A DNA stretch of 64,000 bases from Akkermansiaceae bacterium UBA7331 (GCA_002471255.1 DKPP01000008.1:105771-169770); one strand, 5' to 3'. Positions 45,193 through 55,329 are shown, numbered from the stretch's first letter. The notes: generated from the sequence alone by a model not told the origin. Numbers and translations: made by a program.

Positions 45193-45344
45193 ATAGTCCT
45201 CTTCCCTCTATTTTTCTCATTTATCCAGCTTCGATAATTCAAAAGAGAAAATTATCATTTCACAAAGTTTCATCAATAAAAGGAAATCAATTTTCCCTCT
45301 CAAGAAAAAATTGAACGTCGAGTTCAATTTTTCAAACATTTGAC

Positions 45345-45408
45345 TTGCCCCCTTAGTATCATTAGGCATAATCATGGGGCGCAATTTTACTGTTTAGACA
45401 GGTATAAT
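45345..45408 (+). promoter_or_regulatory. Upstream region of the nuo operon with two candidate -10 boxes
   Basis: TTGCCC (45345-45350), 16 bp, CATAAT (45367-45372) is one candidate promoter. A second, perfect TATAAT (45403-45408) ends 7 nt before the nuoD ATG but lacks a clear -35. Use of the second would give a leaderless mRNA. Confidence 0.4.
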
Positions 45409-45415
45409 CATTTCC

Positions 45416-46660
45416 ATGAAGACGAGCACAAGAACTTTTGCCATAGGAGATACTGCGGCTCAAGCCGATTATCTAACCAATACATCTGAGCCATTAGGCG
45501 AACACATGACCCTTAACGTGGGACCATCTCACCCTGCCACACACGGCGTGCTAAGACTGGTACTCGAACTTGATGGTGAAGAAGTTATCACTTGCGACCC
45601 TGTAGTTGGACATTTGCACCGTGGTATTGAAAAAATCGGGGAAACCATCCAGTATAACCAATTCGTTCCTTACACCGATCGCTTTGACTATTTGGCCCCT
45701 CTTTCTAACAACATCGCTTATGCTTGTGCTGTAGAAAAACTACTTGGTTGGACCTTACCACCAAGAGGACAAGCTCTTCGCGTATTGGCTCTTGAGCTTT
45801 CCCGTCTTGCTTCTCACTTCTTAGGAGTGGGTGTATACGCCATGGATACAGGTGCAATGACTGTATTCTTATACACTTACAATGAACGTGAAAAAATTCA
45901 CAATTTCTACGAACAATTAACAGGCGCACGTTTCACCTCTTCTTACACACGAGTTGGTGGTCAAACTCGAGACATACCGGAAGGTTTCTGCAAACAAGTT
46001 CTTGAATTCTGCGATCAAGCTTCAGTTTCCATTGATGAAGTAGAATCACTTTTGCTCAAAAACCAAATTTTTATTGATCGTCTTCAAGGTGTAGGCATCA
46101 TTACCAGAGAACAAGCTCTCAGCTGGGGTCTCACAGGTGCCAATTTACGTGCTAGTGGCGTACAACGCGACCTTCGTAAAGTTACTCCATATCTTGGATA
46201 TGAAAACTACGAATTTGACATCCCTGTAGGTGAGCATGGAGACTGCTACGACAGATTTACTTTACGTGCTGAAGAAATGCGTCAATCCATTCGCATCATT
46301 CGCCAAGTAATCGCTACCATGCCTGATGGTCCAATCAATATGGTAAACGAAAAAGGTGTCTTACCGATCAAAGAGCAAGCTATGATGAATATGGAATCAT
46401 TGATTCAACAATTCATGGCTACGACCGTTGGCGTTAATGCTCCGGTTGGTCAAGTTTACTTCGCAGCAGAGAATCCTAAAGGTGAGCTTGGCTTCTTCCT
46501 TGATTCTAAAGGTGGCGGTATTCCTAATCGTCTTCGTATGCGCTCTCCTTCCTTCTGCAACCTTTCCATTTTACCGGAGCTCCTTAAAGGACACATGGTT
46601 TCCGACGTGCCAGCCATCTTGGGGTCATTTGACTTCGTGATGGGTGAATGTGACCGTTAA
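45416..46660 (+). CDS. nuoD: NADH-quinone oxidoreductase subunit D
   Basis: 414 residues, 49-kDa subunit that lines the quinone pocket at the membrane interface. Family sequence is plain: MTLNVGPSHPATHGVLRLVLELDGE, VGHLHRGIEKIGE, DRFDYLAPLSNN, and the C-terminal ILGSFDFVMGECDR. It is not fused to NuoC. It is the first gene of this cluster; no nuoA, nuoB or nuoC precedes it within the window, the gene before being an unrelated transpeptidase with its own terminator. Confidence 0.97.
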   Translation: MKTSTRTFAIGDTAAQADYLTNTSEPLGEHMTLNVGPSHPATHGVLRLVLELDGEEVITCDPVVGHLHRGIEKIGETIQYNQFVPYTDRFDYLAPLSNNIAYACAVEKLLGWTLPPRGQALRVLALELSRLASHFLGVGVYAMDTGAMTVFLYTYNEREKIHNFYEQLTGARFTSSYTRVGGQTRDIPEGFCKQVLEFCDQASVSIDEVESLLLKNQIFIDRLQGVGIITREQALSWGLTGANLRASGVQRDLRKVTPYLGYENYEFDIPVGEHGDCYDRFTLRAEEMRQSIRIIRQVIATMPDGPINMVNEKGVLPIKEQAMMNMESLIQQFMATTVGVNAPVGQVYFAAENPKGELGFFLDSKGGGIPNRLRMRSPSFCNLSILPELLKGHMVSDVPAILGSFDFVMGECDR

Positions 46661-46691
46661 TCATCATACCAACCAAGAATATTCTTTTAAT

Positions 46692-47273
46692 ATGTCTCAC
46701 GATCATCTTAATGCCATTGACGCGACCATCGCTCACATCCCTAGTCCAGGAGAACAATTTTTCCCACCTTTCTCTGTGACTCCTGAATTGGAAGCACAAG
46801 TAGCGGAATTAATTACACATTACCCGGAAGGTAGACAAAAATCAGCTATTTTGCCTATTTTGCACATCGTACAAAAGCAATTTGGCTTCATTAACCCAGC
46901 TTCCATCGAATGGACCGCCTCCCAAACCGGCGTTTCCGCAGCTCATGTATTAGGTGTAGTTACTTTTTATCCCGGTTTACGTCAAAAATGCCCTGGTAAG
47001 TTCCACTTCCGTATTTGTCGCACCCTTTCATGTGCGATGTCCGGCGCAGAAGATTTATTCGAAGTTATTTGCCGCAAAACAAACATTGATCCTGCTTCCA
47101 TCAATCACCACGAACCTATCGGCGTGAGCCCATGCGGTATGTGGAGTATTGAGCAAGTTGAATGCTTGGCTAACTGTGGTAATGGTCCGAACGTATTGGT
47201 CAACGATCTTTTATTCGACAAGGTTACTCCTGAAAAGGTTGATGAAATCATCGCCAAATACAAGCAAGCGTAA
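46692..47273 (+). CDS. nuoE: NADH-quinone oxidoreductase subunit E
   Basis: 193 residues, thioredoxin-like 24-kDa subunit binding the [2Fe-2S] cluster N1a through CRTLSC and CLANC (GNGPNV follows). The N-terminal helical region (YPEGRQKSAILPILHIVQKQFG) is typical. ATG at 46692 (MSHDHLNAI) chosen, which avoids overlap with nuoD; longer starts would run into it. Confidence 0.95.
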   Translation: MSHDHLNAIDATIAHIPSPGEQFFPPFSVTPELEAQVAELITHYPEGRQKSAILPILHIVQKQFGFINPASIEWTASQTGVSAAHVLGVVTFYPGLRQKCPGKFHFRICRTLSCAMSGAEDLFEVICRKTNIDPASINHHEPIGVSPCGMWSIEQVECLANCGNGPNVLVNDLLFDKVTPEKVDEIIAKYKQA

Positions 47274-47297
47274 CAAACACTTTTTTACCACAGAATC

Positions 47298-48698
47298 ATG
47301 AGCATCTCCTATCTTCCAGGTAAAGAGCCCCATCCAAAAGAAACACGACGTATTTATAAGAATATCTTTCGTGAAGGATGGGATACTTCCATCAACTGTT
47401 ATTTAGCAGACGGAGGTTATTCCGAGTTACGCAAGGCATTGAGCATGGAGCCAAAGGCCGTGACCGACGAAGTCAAAAAGTCAGGTTTACGTGGCCGTGG
47501 TGGCGCAGGCTTCCCTACCGGTGTTAAGTGGACGTTTATTCCACCTAATAACACTAAGCCTGTTTACTTGATTTGTAACTGTGACGAATCCGAGCCCGGT
47601 ACTTACAAAGACCGCTACATCGTACACCAAGATCCACATCAATTGATCGAAGGTATGATTATTTCCTGTTTCGCCGTAGGTGCTCATTTGGGCTATATCT
47701 ACATGCGTGAGGAGTTCCCAATTGCTGCGGAAATCATGGAAAAGGCATTGCAAGAAGCAAGAGCCAATAATTTCTTAGGTAAAAACATTTTAGGTAGTGG
47801 TTTTGATCTTGATATCCACGTTCATCGTGGCGCAGGTGCTTACATTTGTGGTGAAGAAACCTCATTGATCAACTCATTGGAAGGCGTTCGCCCTTATCCA
47901 CGAATCAAACCTCCGTTTTTCCCTGCCGCCATCGGTTTATATGGTTGTCCAACCATCGTAAACAACGTTGAGTCCCTTTGCCAAGTAAAGCATGTGATTC
48001 AAATGGGTGGTGAAGAGTTCTCCAAAGTTGGTGCGCAACGCTCACCGGGCACACGCATTATCGGTGTTTCAGGAGATGTGAAACGCCCCGGACTTTACGA
48101 AATTGCATCAGGTTCTATCACTTTTGGCGAATTATTATTCGATCTCTGTGGTGGACCAAAAGAGGGTCACGAGTTTAAGGCAGTCATCCCTGGTGGTTCA
48201 TCCTCAAAGGTGATGCGTACCGATGTTAAATATTCGGTTAAAAACCCTGATGGCACAAACGGAAGCATTTCCTTCTTCGATATCCCACTAGATTTAGACA
48301 GCATCGCTCAACACGGCTCTATGGCCGGTTCCGGTGCCGTTATCGTGATGGATGATACGCGTTCCATGCCTTGGGCACTTAACAATTTAAATCATTTCTA
48401 TGCACACGAATCATGCGGACAATGTACCCCATGTCGTGAAGGTTGCCCATGGATGCTCAAGTTAACCACTCGTATGCTTGAAGGTAAGGCATCACCAAAA
48501 GATGTCGATTTATTGCTTCAAGTTGCTAATCAAATCGAGGGTAAGACCGTTTGCGCCTTTGGTGAAGCCGCAGCCTGGCCGACTCAAGCCATGGTGTTGA
48601 AATTCAAAGATGAATTCTTGGCTTTAACCGATTCGTTTAATGATAAGTTGCCTCATTCAACCGAGGCAAAAGAACAACGCCGTTATTTTACACGCTAA
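47298..48698 (+). CDS. nuoF: NADH-quinone oxidoreductase subunit F
   Basis: 466 residues. NADH/FMN-binding subunit: GLRGRGGAGFPTGVKW (FMN loop), CDESEPGTYKDR, GAGAYICGEETSLINSLEG, and the N3 [4Fe-4S] motif ESCGQCTPCREGC near residue 375 with a fourth cysteine in KTVCAFGEAA. It accepts electrons from NADH. 24 bp after nuoE. Confidence 0.97.
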   Translation: MSISYLPGKEPHPKETRRIYKNIFREGWDTSINCYLADGGYSELRKALSMEPKAVTDEVKKSGLRGRGGAGFPTGVKWTFIPPNNTKPVYLICNCDESEPGTYKDRYIVHQDPHQLIEGMIISCFAVGAHLGYIYMREEFPIAAEIMEKALQEARANNFLGKNILGSGFDLDIHVHRGAGAYICGEETSLINSLEGVRPYPRIKPPFFPAAIGLYGCPTIVNNVESLCQVKHVIQMGGEEFSKVGAQRSPGTRIIGVSGDVKRPGLYEIASGSITFGELLFDLCGGPKEGHEFKAVIPGGSSSKVMRTDVKYSVKNPDGTNGSISFFDIPLDLDSIAQHGSMAGSGAVIVMDDTRSMPWALNNLNHFYAHESCGQCTPCREGCPWMLKLTTRMLEGKASPKDVDLLLQVANQIEGKTVCAFGEAAAWPTQAMVLKFKDEFLALTDSFNDKLPHSTEAKEQRRYFTR

Positions 48699-48738
48699 AG
48701 CTCCAGATAGATTAACTTTTTTTCCGCAATATCGCACC

Positions 48739-50478
48739 ATGAGTGAAGAAACATCTAAACTCCCTAAAGACATCGCTGCAGCTGAAGGCAAAGTGAATGT
48801 TCAAATTAACGGCACATGGTATCAGTTCCCCCGAGGAATGAGAATCATTGATGCCTGTAAGTCCGTAGGGGTACACGTCCCTACTTTCTGTTATCATCCT
48901 AAGTTAGCTATCGCCGGTAGCTGCCGTATGTGCTTAGTTGAGCAAGGTATGCCACCTCGCTTGGCTCCGGGACAAGCCCCATCATACGACGCTCAGGGAT
49001 ACCAACACATCCAATGGATGCCTCGCCCAATCATCGCCTGTGCCAACACAGTATGCGAAAACATGGGTATCAAAACGAATAGCCCATTGGCTGAAGAAGT
49101 TCGTGCAGGCGTTCTCGAGTTCCTTTTAGCAAACCACCCGCTTGATTGCCCTATCTGCGACCAAGCAGGCGAATGCAAATTACAAGAGTTTTCCAACGAT
49201 TACGGTAAACTCAAAGGTCGTTACACCGAATCCAAAACGAAAAAAGGCAAAAACCTTAGCGTTGGCCCGAACATCAATTTGGACCAAGAACGTTGCGTTC
49301 TTTGCGGTCGTTGTATCCGTTTCATGAGAGACATCGCTAAAGACCCTGTCTTGAGCTTCTCTCAACGTGGTACACACAATGCAGTTACCATTTATCCCGG
49401 ACGTGAATTGGATCATCCATACTCAATGAACGTAGTTGATCTTTGTCCTGTCGGTGCATTAACATCCAAAGATTTCCGCTTCAAAATGCGTGTTTGGTTC
49501 CTTAAAGAAACCAAATCTATTGACGTGAATTGCGGTACCGGCACTAACATCACTATTTGGTCTCGTGAAGAACAAGTATATCGCTTAACTCCACGCCAAA
49601 ATGATGAAGTCAACTCATGTTGGATGCCTGATGAACATCGTTTGAACTATCGTTTCATCAATTCACCACAACGCATTCCACAACCGGTCATCCGCACCGA
49701 TATCAATGCACCACACCGTGCATCGACTTGGGAACCATCTTTCTCGGCTTTGGCTGAAGCCATCAAACGAGTACCGGCAGATCAAATTGCCATCATTGCG
49801 TCAGGACGCATGACCAATGAAGAACTCTACATGACCCGCTTACTTGCGGAACAAATCGGCACTAAGCATGTTGATATCGTTTCTCGAGTAAAAGAAAGCG
49901 ATGGTATGTTAATTTCTGCCGACCGCAATCCAAACACAACAGGCGCTCAAGTCATCTTAGGATTAGAAAATCCGGGCTCACAGCTTGAAATGATTCGTGA
50001 TGGTGTACAACGTGGCAAAATTAAAGCCATTCTCTGTCTTGGTGAAGATTTGACATCTCCTGAGGCCGGCTTTAAGGCTCAAGATTTTGAAAATCTCAAT
50101 TATCTTTTCGTCATGGATCACACAGCTAGCGATACGGCACGAGCCGCTGACCTAGTGTTACCGGGCGTAAGTTTTGCTGAAAAGTTTGGTACAATGATCA
50201 ACGTTACCGGACGCATTCAACGCCTCAACAAAGCGATTGAGCCAATTGGATACGCTAAAGATGATTGGACAATTCTTCAATCCATTACCAAAGCTTTAGG
50301 CAGCAATAGCCCTGCTATGAATGCTGTTTCCTCGATGGATATACTTTCCTTAATCGGTCAAGAATACGCTGCATTGGAAAACATCAATTGGGGTAGGGTT
50401 GGCGATTGCGGATTACAAGTCCTTGAAACGGGGGTTACCATTCCTCTAATCGAGCAAGAAAAGAATCCACAAGGTTAA
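48739..50478 (+). CDS. nuoG: NADH-quinone oxidoreductase subunit G (short form)
   Basis: 579 residues. N1b cluster ligands are in CYHPKLAIAGSCRMC, N5 in HPLDCPICDQAGEC, N4 in CVLCGRC with a later LCPVGAL. The following molybdopterin-oxidoreductase-like part is truncated compared with the about 900-residue E. coli protein, and its N7-type cysteines are not kept (CGTGTNI and VNSCWMPDEHR instead of a full set). ATG at 48739 chosen; the longer frame overlaps nuoF. Confidence 0.95.
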   Translation: MSEETSKLPKDIAAAEGKVNVQINGTWYQFPRGMRIIDACKSVGVHVPTFCYHPKLAIAGSCRMCLVEQGMPPRLAPGQAPSYDAQGYQHIQWMPRPIIACANTVCENMGIKTNSPLAEEVRAGVLEFLLANHPLDCPICDQAGECKLQEFSNDYGKLKGRYTESKTKKGKNLSVGPNINLDQERCVLCGRCIRFMRDIAKDPVLSFSQRGTHNAVTIYPGRELDHPYSMNVVDLCPVGALTSKDFRFKMRVWFLKETKSIDVNCGTGTNITIWSREEQVYRLTPRQNDEVNSCWMPDEHRLNYRFINSPQRIPQPVIRTDINAPHRASTWEPSFSALAEAIKRVPADQIAIIASGRMTNEELYMTRLLAEQIGTKHVDIVSRVKESDGMLISADRNPNTTGAQVILGLENPGSQLEMIRDGVQRGKIKAILCLGEDLTSPEAGFKAQDFENLNYLFVMDHTASDTARAADLVLPGVSFAEKFGTMINVTGRIQRLNKAIEPIGYAKDDWTILQSITKALGSNSPAMNAVSSMDILSLIGQEYAALENINWGRVGDCGLQVLETGVTIPLIEQEKNPQG

Positions 50479-50510
50479 TAACAATTTAACAGTACACAAT
50501 ATTTCAGACC

Positions 50511-51779
50511 ATGATTGATTCCATCTTATCATTTTGCGACAGTGTGCTAAGCAACCAGTATTGGTTCTTTATCATTACATTGCTTATCAAGCTTGTTATT
50601 TGCTTTGCCATTACAATCGCATTTATTCCTATCTCCGTATTGATTGAGCGTCGAGTAGCTTCGTTCATTCAAGACCGTGTAGGTCCTAACCGCGTAGGTA
50701 TTCCTGCTACGATTTTCAAGCGTTTCGGTATGAAGGCAGATTTGCCTTTCGTCAAAGCACTTGATTATTTCGGTTTACCTCATGATGGTAGAATTGCCAA
50801 CATTTGCCGTTATTTCCGTTTAGATAAAGACATTCCTTTATTGGGTCTCTTACAACCGGCAGTTGACGGTGGTAAATTGTTCCTCAAGCAGGATTTCACA
50901 CCTCCGTTTGTACGTCGTTTCTATTTCTGGGTCGCACCAATGCTTGTTTTGGCTCCACCGTTGATGACGGCGGCAGTCATTCCTTTTGCTGGCGATTTAG
51001 AGACTCCATACGGCAACATCAACATGGTGGTTGCTAATCTCAGCATCGGACCACTTTGGATCTTTGCCATTTCTTCGCTTTCCGTTTATGGTTTGGTATT
51101 GGCAGGTTGGTCTTCCAACTCCAAGTTCCCACTTATCGGCGGTATTCGTTCTTCCGCTCAAATGATTTCTTACGAAATCTCCATGGGCTTATCGATTATC
51201 CCTCTTTTGATGATCTACAGCGAATTGAACTTATCAAACATCGTTCAATATCAAGCAGACAATGGTTGGTTACTTCTTCCATTCTGGGGCGAAGGTCTTA
51301 CAGTTGAGCGCTGGGTCTTATTAATCCCGATCGTCATTAGTTTCATCATCTTCCTTACATCTGTTTTTGCAGAAACAAACCGTACTCCATTCGATATGTC
51401 CGAGTGTGAAACCGACTTGGTCGGTGGCTATCACACCGAATACTCTTCAATGAAGTTTGCTCAGTTCTTCATGGGTGAATATGCAGCGATGATCGTGGGT
51501 TCCTCCCTTGTCATTACTCTTTTCCTTGGTGGCTGGTCTATCGGTTTTGGAATAGATGGTTGGTTGCTTGATAATTGTGGCAACTGGATCTCCACTATTC
51601 TTCAATTGATCTTCTACGTATTGAAATTGGCCGCGTTCGCATTCTTCTTCGTATGGGTACGTTGGACAGTTCCTCGTTTCCGTTATGACCAAGTGATGAA
51701 ACTCGGTTGGTTAGTCTTCTTTGAATTGGCTGTGATCAATATCTTCATCACTGCAGCTATCCTTTACTTCATCAAATAA
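50511..51779 (+). CDS. nuoH: NADH-quinone oxidoreductase subunit H with loop insertion
   Basis: 422 residues, longer than the usual about 325-350. The conserved ERRVASFIQDRVGPNRVG is followed not by GLLQP directly but by about 45 extra residues (ATIFKRFGMKADLPFVKALD...RYFRLDKDIPL) before GLLQPAVDGGKLFLKQD. The insertion lies in the first cytoplasmic loop, at the quinone-tunnel entrance. The remaining signature AETNRTPFDMSECETDLVGGYHTEYSS is intact, with about eight membrane helices. Confidence 0.95.
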   Translation: MIDSILSFCDSVLSNQYWFFIITLLIKLVICFAITIAFIPISVLIERRVASFIQDRVGPNRVGIPATIFKRFGMKADLPFVKALDYFGLPHDGRIANICRYFRLDKDIPLLGLLQPAVDGGKLFLKQDFTPPFVRRFYFWVAPMLVLAPPLMTAAVIPFAGDLETPYGNINMVVANLSIGPLWIFAISSLSVYGLVLAGWSSNSKFPLIGGIRSSAQMISYEISMGLSIIPLLMIYSELNLSNIVQYQADNGWLLLPFWGEGLTVERWVLLIPIVISFIIFLTSVFAETNRTPFDMSECETDLVGGYHTEYSSMKFAQFFMGEYAAMIVGSSLVITLFLGGWSIGFGIDGWLLDNCGNWISTILQLIFYVLKLAAFAFFFVWVRWTVPRFRYDQVMKLGWLVFFELAVINIFITAAILYFIK

Positions 51780-51806
51780 TCCACCTCTACACCAAATATT
51801 TCCGTT

Positions 51807-52373
51807 ATGGCCTTTAAGACAATCAAGCGCCCAAAAATCTCCATCGGAGAGAGGTTTTATTTAAAAGCCCTCCTAGGTGGATTAGTTATCACCATGAAGC
51901 ACCTTGTTTTATCCATTATTGGTAAATCAAGAAGCAAAAAAGAGCTTGGTGGCTCCGGCATCGGTGTCACGATGCAATACCCTGAATATCGCTGGGACAA
52001 ACATTTACCTGAATACTATCGTGGTTATCCCGTATTAGTAAAAGGTGAAGACGGCCGCGAACGCTGTGTTTCTTGCCAGCTTTGTGAGTTTATCTGCCCG
52101 GCACGCGCGATCACCATTAAGCCGGGTGAAGTTCCGGCAGATTCTCAATGGAACAAAGTTGAAAAAGCTCCTGTTGAGTTTGAAATCGATATGCTTCGCT
52201 GTATCTACTGTGGAATGTGCCAAGAAGCCTGCCCTGAACAAGCAATTTTCATGAGCCAAGGCTACCTACTCACTCCTACGGACAAAAAAGCAGGTGTTCA
52301 TAACAAAGCTAAGCTTTATGAATTGGGAGGTACTAAACAAGGCCTCGTTAACAAATGGAATGCTTACAAATAA
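51807..52373 (+). CDS. nuoI: NADH-quinone oxidoreductase subunit I
   Basis: 188 residues with two [4Fe-4S] ferredoxin motifs (CVSCQLCEFICP and CIYCGMCQEACP), the N6a/N6b clusters that deliver electrons to N2. An amphipathic N-terminal helix and GVTMQYPEYRWDKHLPEYYRG region match the family. Confidence 0.97.
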   Translation: MAFKTIKRPKISIGERFYLKALLGGLVITMKHLVLSIIGKSRSKKELGGSGIGVTMQYPEYRWDKHLPEYYRGYPVLVKGEDGRERCVSCQLCEFICPARAITIKPGEVPADSQWNKVEKAPVEFEIDMLRCIYCGMCQEACPEQAIFMSQGYLLTPTDKKAGVHNKAKLYELGGTKQGLVNKWNAYK

Positions 52374-52406
52374 TCATATACTTTAACGACAAACACTAAA
52401 AATATT

Positions 52407-53114
52407 ATGGATTTATTTACAAGCAACCTTGTTTTTTACGTATTTGCGGCAATCGCAATCGTATTTTCCCTCATGGTTGTGTTCATGAAAAACCCAGTAT
52501 CGTCAGCAATGGCGATGGCCATCTCCTTCGGAGCGGTGGCAGGTGTCATGTTCCAACTAGGAGCCCATTTCATGGGAATTATCCAAATCTTGGTATATTC
52601 CGGTGCGGTAATGGTGCTTTTCATGTTCATCATCATGCTTTTGAATGTAAAGGCTGAAAAATCACCATTACGTCGTCCGATGCCGGTTATCACGGCCATG
52701 GTTATTGCCGGCGTATTCTTCGGTCAGTTACTAGGAATCATCTATTCCTTACCGGGTGCATCGGATGAATGCAATTCTTGTTGCCCATTTTCTCAAGTAT
52801 CCGAGGCTATCGTTGATTTAGACATCACCGAAACACCTACCGGTGAAGAAATCACTCTTACTGAGATTTCCCTAGCTGAACCTGCAAATAGCATCATCAA
52901 TCTTCCGGAAATCAACCCACAAGCAGCCGCTGAACAATATCCTGAAGGCAGCAAAATTCGTGAAGAATTAGCCTCGGGAGAGTTCCCCGATACTGCATTA
53001 GTCGGTTACGCCGTATTCACCAAATACAATTACGTATTGATTTTGGCCGGCATCGCTCTGCTTGTTGCGACAATCGGTGCGGTTGTTCTCTGCCGTCGTC
53101 ACACTGCTAAATAA
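52407..53114 (+). CDS. nuoJ: NADH-quinone oxidoreductase subunit J with long periplasmic loop
   Basis: 235 residues against about 165-185 in E. coli-type proteins. The pi-bulge helix region YSGAVMVLFMFIIMLLNVK is conserved. The extra length is a polar loop (about residues 118-190) between the fourth and fifth helices, with a cysteine cluster CNSCC at its start and an acidic stretch after. The last helix (YVLILAGIALLVATIGAVVLCRR) is typical. Confidence 0.93.
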   Translation: MDLFTSNLVFYVFAAIAIVFSLMVVFMKNPVSSAMAMAISFGAVAGVMFQLGAHFMGIIQILVYSGAVMVLFMFIIMLLNVKAEKSPLRRPMPVITAMVIAGVFFGQLLGIIYSLPGASDECNSCCPFSQVSEAIVDLDITETPTGEEITLTEISLAEPANSIINLPEINPQAAAEQYPEGSKIREELASGEFPDTALVGYAVFTKYNYVLILAGIALLVATIGAVVLCRRHTAK

Positions 53115-53140
53115 ATAATCACCCTTCACTTATAGAAAAT

Positions 53141-53458
53141 ATGGTAACACTTACACAATACCTCATTCTTTCGGGAATACTTTTCTCCATCGGTTTGGTC
53201 GGGGTGATCGTCAGACGTGACATCATCGTGATTTTTATGTGCTTAGAAATGATGTTAAGCGCAGCAAACCTTTCTTTAGTAGCCTTTTCTCGTGCTCAAG
53301 GGCAAAACGGGCTACCTAATTATGACGGGCAAGTGATGTCACTCTTCATCATCACGATTGCAGCCGCAGAAGTCGCCATCGGTTTGGCATTGATCGTCGC
53401 TTTATACAGAGCAAAGCGCACCATCAACACCAAGGACCTCGACACATTGAAAGACTAA
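53141..53458 (+). CDS. nuoK: NADH-quinone oxidoreductase subunit K
   Basis: 105 residues with three membrane helices and the conserved essential glutamates: one in CLEMMLSAANL and one in AAAEVAIGLAL. Length typical. Confidence 0.96.
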   Translation: MVTLTQYLILSGILFSIGLVGVIVRRDIIVIFMCLEMMLSAANLSLVAFSRAQGQNGLPNYDGQVMSLFIITIAAAEVAIGLALIVALYRAKRTINTKDLDTLKD

Positions 53459-53481
53459 TCTTCCACTAGACACACACGCAC

Positions 53482-55314
53482 ATGATCGAAATCGAAAACA
53501 CATGGCTTTTGCTGTTCCTGCCTTTGGCTGTAGCAGCGTGTAACTGGTTCTTCTTTGGCAAAAAGGGGAATATTGCGTCGTTAGTTTCCACCTTGGCATG
53601 CTTAGTGACCCTCATCATTTCCATTGGGTTGCTTGGTAAGACCGGAGAAGAAAGCTTCACATGGATATCCCTCGGCAATGCTTTCAATTTAAGTATCGGC
53701 TTTATTCTTGATGACTTATCAACACGTATGATGTTGATCGTCACAGGTATCGGCTTCCTCGTCCATGTATTCTCCCTGGCATACATGAAGGACGATGAGA
53801 GCAAAGCTCGCTTCTTTACAGGTTTAAGTCTTTTCATGTTCTCCATGACAGGTATCGTTTTGGCAAACAACATTGCCATGACCTTTATCTTTTGGGAACT
53901 TGTTGGTCTTTCCTCTTATCTTCTCATTGGTCACTGGTATAAGAAAAATACGGCTGCTGATGCGGCTAAGAAAGCATTCATCACTAACCGCGTTGGTGAC
54001 TTTGGCTTCTTAATCGGTATTCTTACACTTTGGGCTCTTTCCGGTACTTTGGATTTCAGCATGATGGCTATTCCGGCCGAAACTTGCGAAACCTTGGTTA
54101 ATATTACCTTACTTTGCCTCTTCTGTGGTGCAGTTGGTAAATCGGCTCAGTTCCCATTACACGTTTGGCTTCCTGATGCGATGGAAGGCCCAACTCCGGT
54201 GTCAGCCTTAATCCACGCCGCTACCATGGTAGCAGCCGGTGCATACATGATGGTACGTGTTCAGACTTCCCTTACAGTAGGAGCCTTCCCTGAACTTACC
54301 GCCGATGTTATTTCAATCGTAGGTGCCATTACCGCCATCATTGCGGCTTTCATGGCTACCCAGCAAAACGACATCAAGCGCGTACTTGCTTATTCCACAT
54401 TATCTCAATTAGGTTATATGGTGATGGCATTGGGTCTTCTCTCCGGAGAATCCGCCATGTATCACTTATACACACACGCTTGGTTTAAAGCCCTTCTCTT
54501 CCTTGGTGCCGGTGCAATCATCTTTGCTTGCCACCACGAACAAGACATTTGGAAAATGGGTGGCTTATTCAAGAGAATGAAGATCACTTCCTTCTGCTTC
54601 CTTATGGGCACATTGGCTTTGATCGCCGTACCATTCACATCAGGTTTCTTCTCTAAAGAAATGATTCTTGAAGCGGCTCTACACAAACATCCTGCATTAT
54701 TCTGGATCGGTGTTGGCGTTGCCACCTTGACCACCTTCTACATGATGCGTGTAATTCTTGTTGTATTCTTCGGTAAAGAACGCAGCAAAAATGCCGAGCA
54801 TGCACATGAGGTTGGTCCTACGATGACTTTACCATTGATCGTGTTGGCAGTGCTTTCCATCATTTCTGGTTATGCATTCATGTCTGACAATTTGGTACCA
54901 TTCAATGGATTCAGCGCTCCTGAGTTCCACTTTGGCCTTCCATTCTACGCTTCTATGGGCGCTCTTGCCTTAGGTATCATCGCAGCGGTTATCTTCTACG
55001 CCGGTTCTCCAGAGAAAGACAAGCTTTCCAATAACTGGGTATCTCGCGCTCTTCAAAATCGTCTATACATCGACGCATTCTACGACAAGGTACTCATTCG
55101 TGGCGTACAAGGCATCGGAGCAGCCATTATCGACTGTCTAGACCAATTCCTTATCGGTGGCGTCATCGTGGGTGGCATCGCTCGATTGGTTGCCGCCATC
55201 GGTGGGCTTCTTAGAAAGTTACAATCAGGGAGCATCCTTGCCTACACCATCTTGTTCGGTTTAGGGATGATCGCCGTTGTGTTCTTCACCGTCTTTTATT
55301 CTTGCAACAATTAA
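53482..55314 (+). CDS. nuoL: NADH-quinone oxidoreductase subunit L
   Basis: 610 residues, antiporter-like proton-pumping subunit. The Mrp-type core has FWELVGLSSYLLIG, PDAMEGPTPVSALIHAATMV and the STLSQLGYMVMALG motif. The C-terminal part supplies the lateral helix (NRLYIDAFYDKVLIRGV region) and a last transmembrane helix (YTILFGLGMIAVVFFTVF). Confidence 0.96.
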   Translation: MIEIENTWLLLFLPLAVAACNWFFFGKKGNIASLVSTLACLVTLIISIGLLGKTGEESFTWISLGNAFNLSIGFILDDLSTRMMLIVTGIGFLVHVFSLAYMKDDESKARFFTGLSLFMFSMTGIVLANNIAMTFIFWELVGLSSYLLIGHWYKKNTAADAAKKAFITNRVGDFGFLIGILTLWALSGTLDFSMMAIPAETCETLVNITLLCLFCGAVGKSAQFPLHVWLPDAMEGPTPVSALIHAATMVAAGAYMMVRVQTSLTVGAFPELTADVISIVGAITAIIAAFMATQQNDIKRVLAYSTLSQLGYMVMALGLLSGESAMYHLYTHAWFKALLFLGAGAIIFACHHEQDIWKMGGLFKRMKITSFCFLMGTLALIAVPFTSGFFSKEMILEAALHKHPALFWIGVGVATLTTFYMMRVILVVFFGKERSKNAEHAHEVGPTMTLPLIVLAVLSIISGYAFMSDNLVPFNGFSAPEFHFGLPFYASMGALALGIIAAVIFYAGSPEKDKLSNNWVSRALQNRLYIDAFYDKVLIRGVQGIGAAIIDCLDQFLIGGVIVGGIARLVAAIGGLLRKLQSGSILAYTILFGLGMIAVVFFTVFYSCNN

Positions 55315-55329
55315 CCACATCTTACCACT

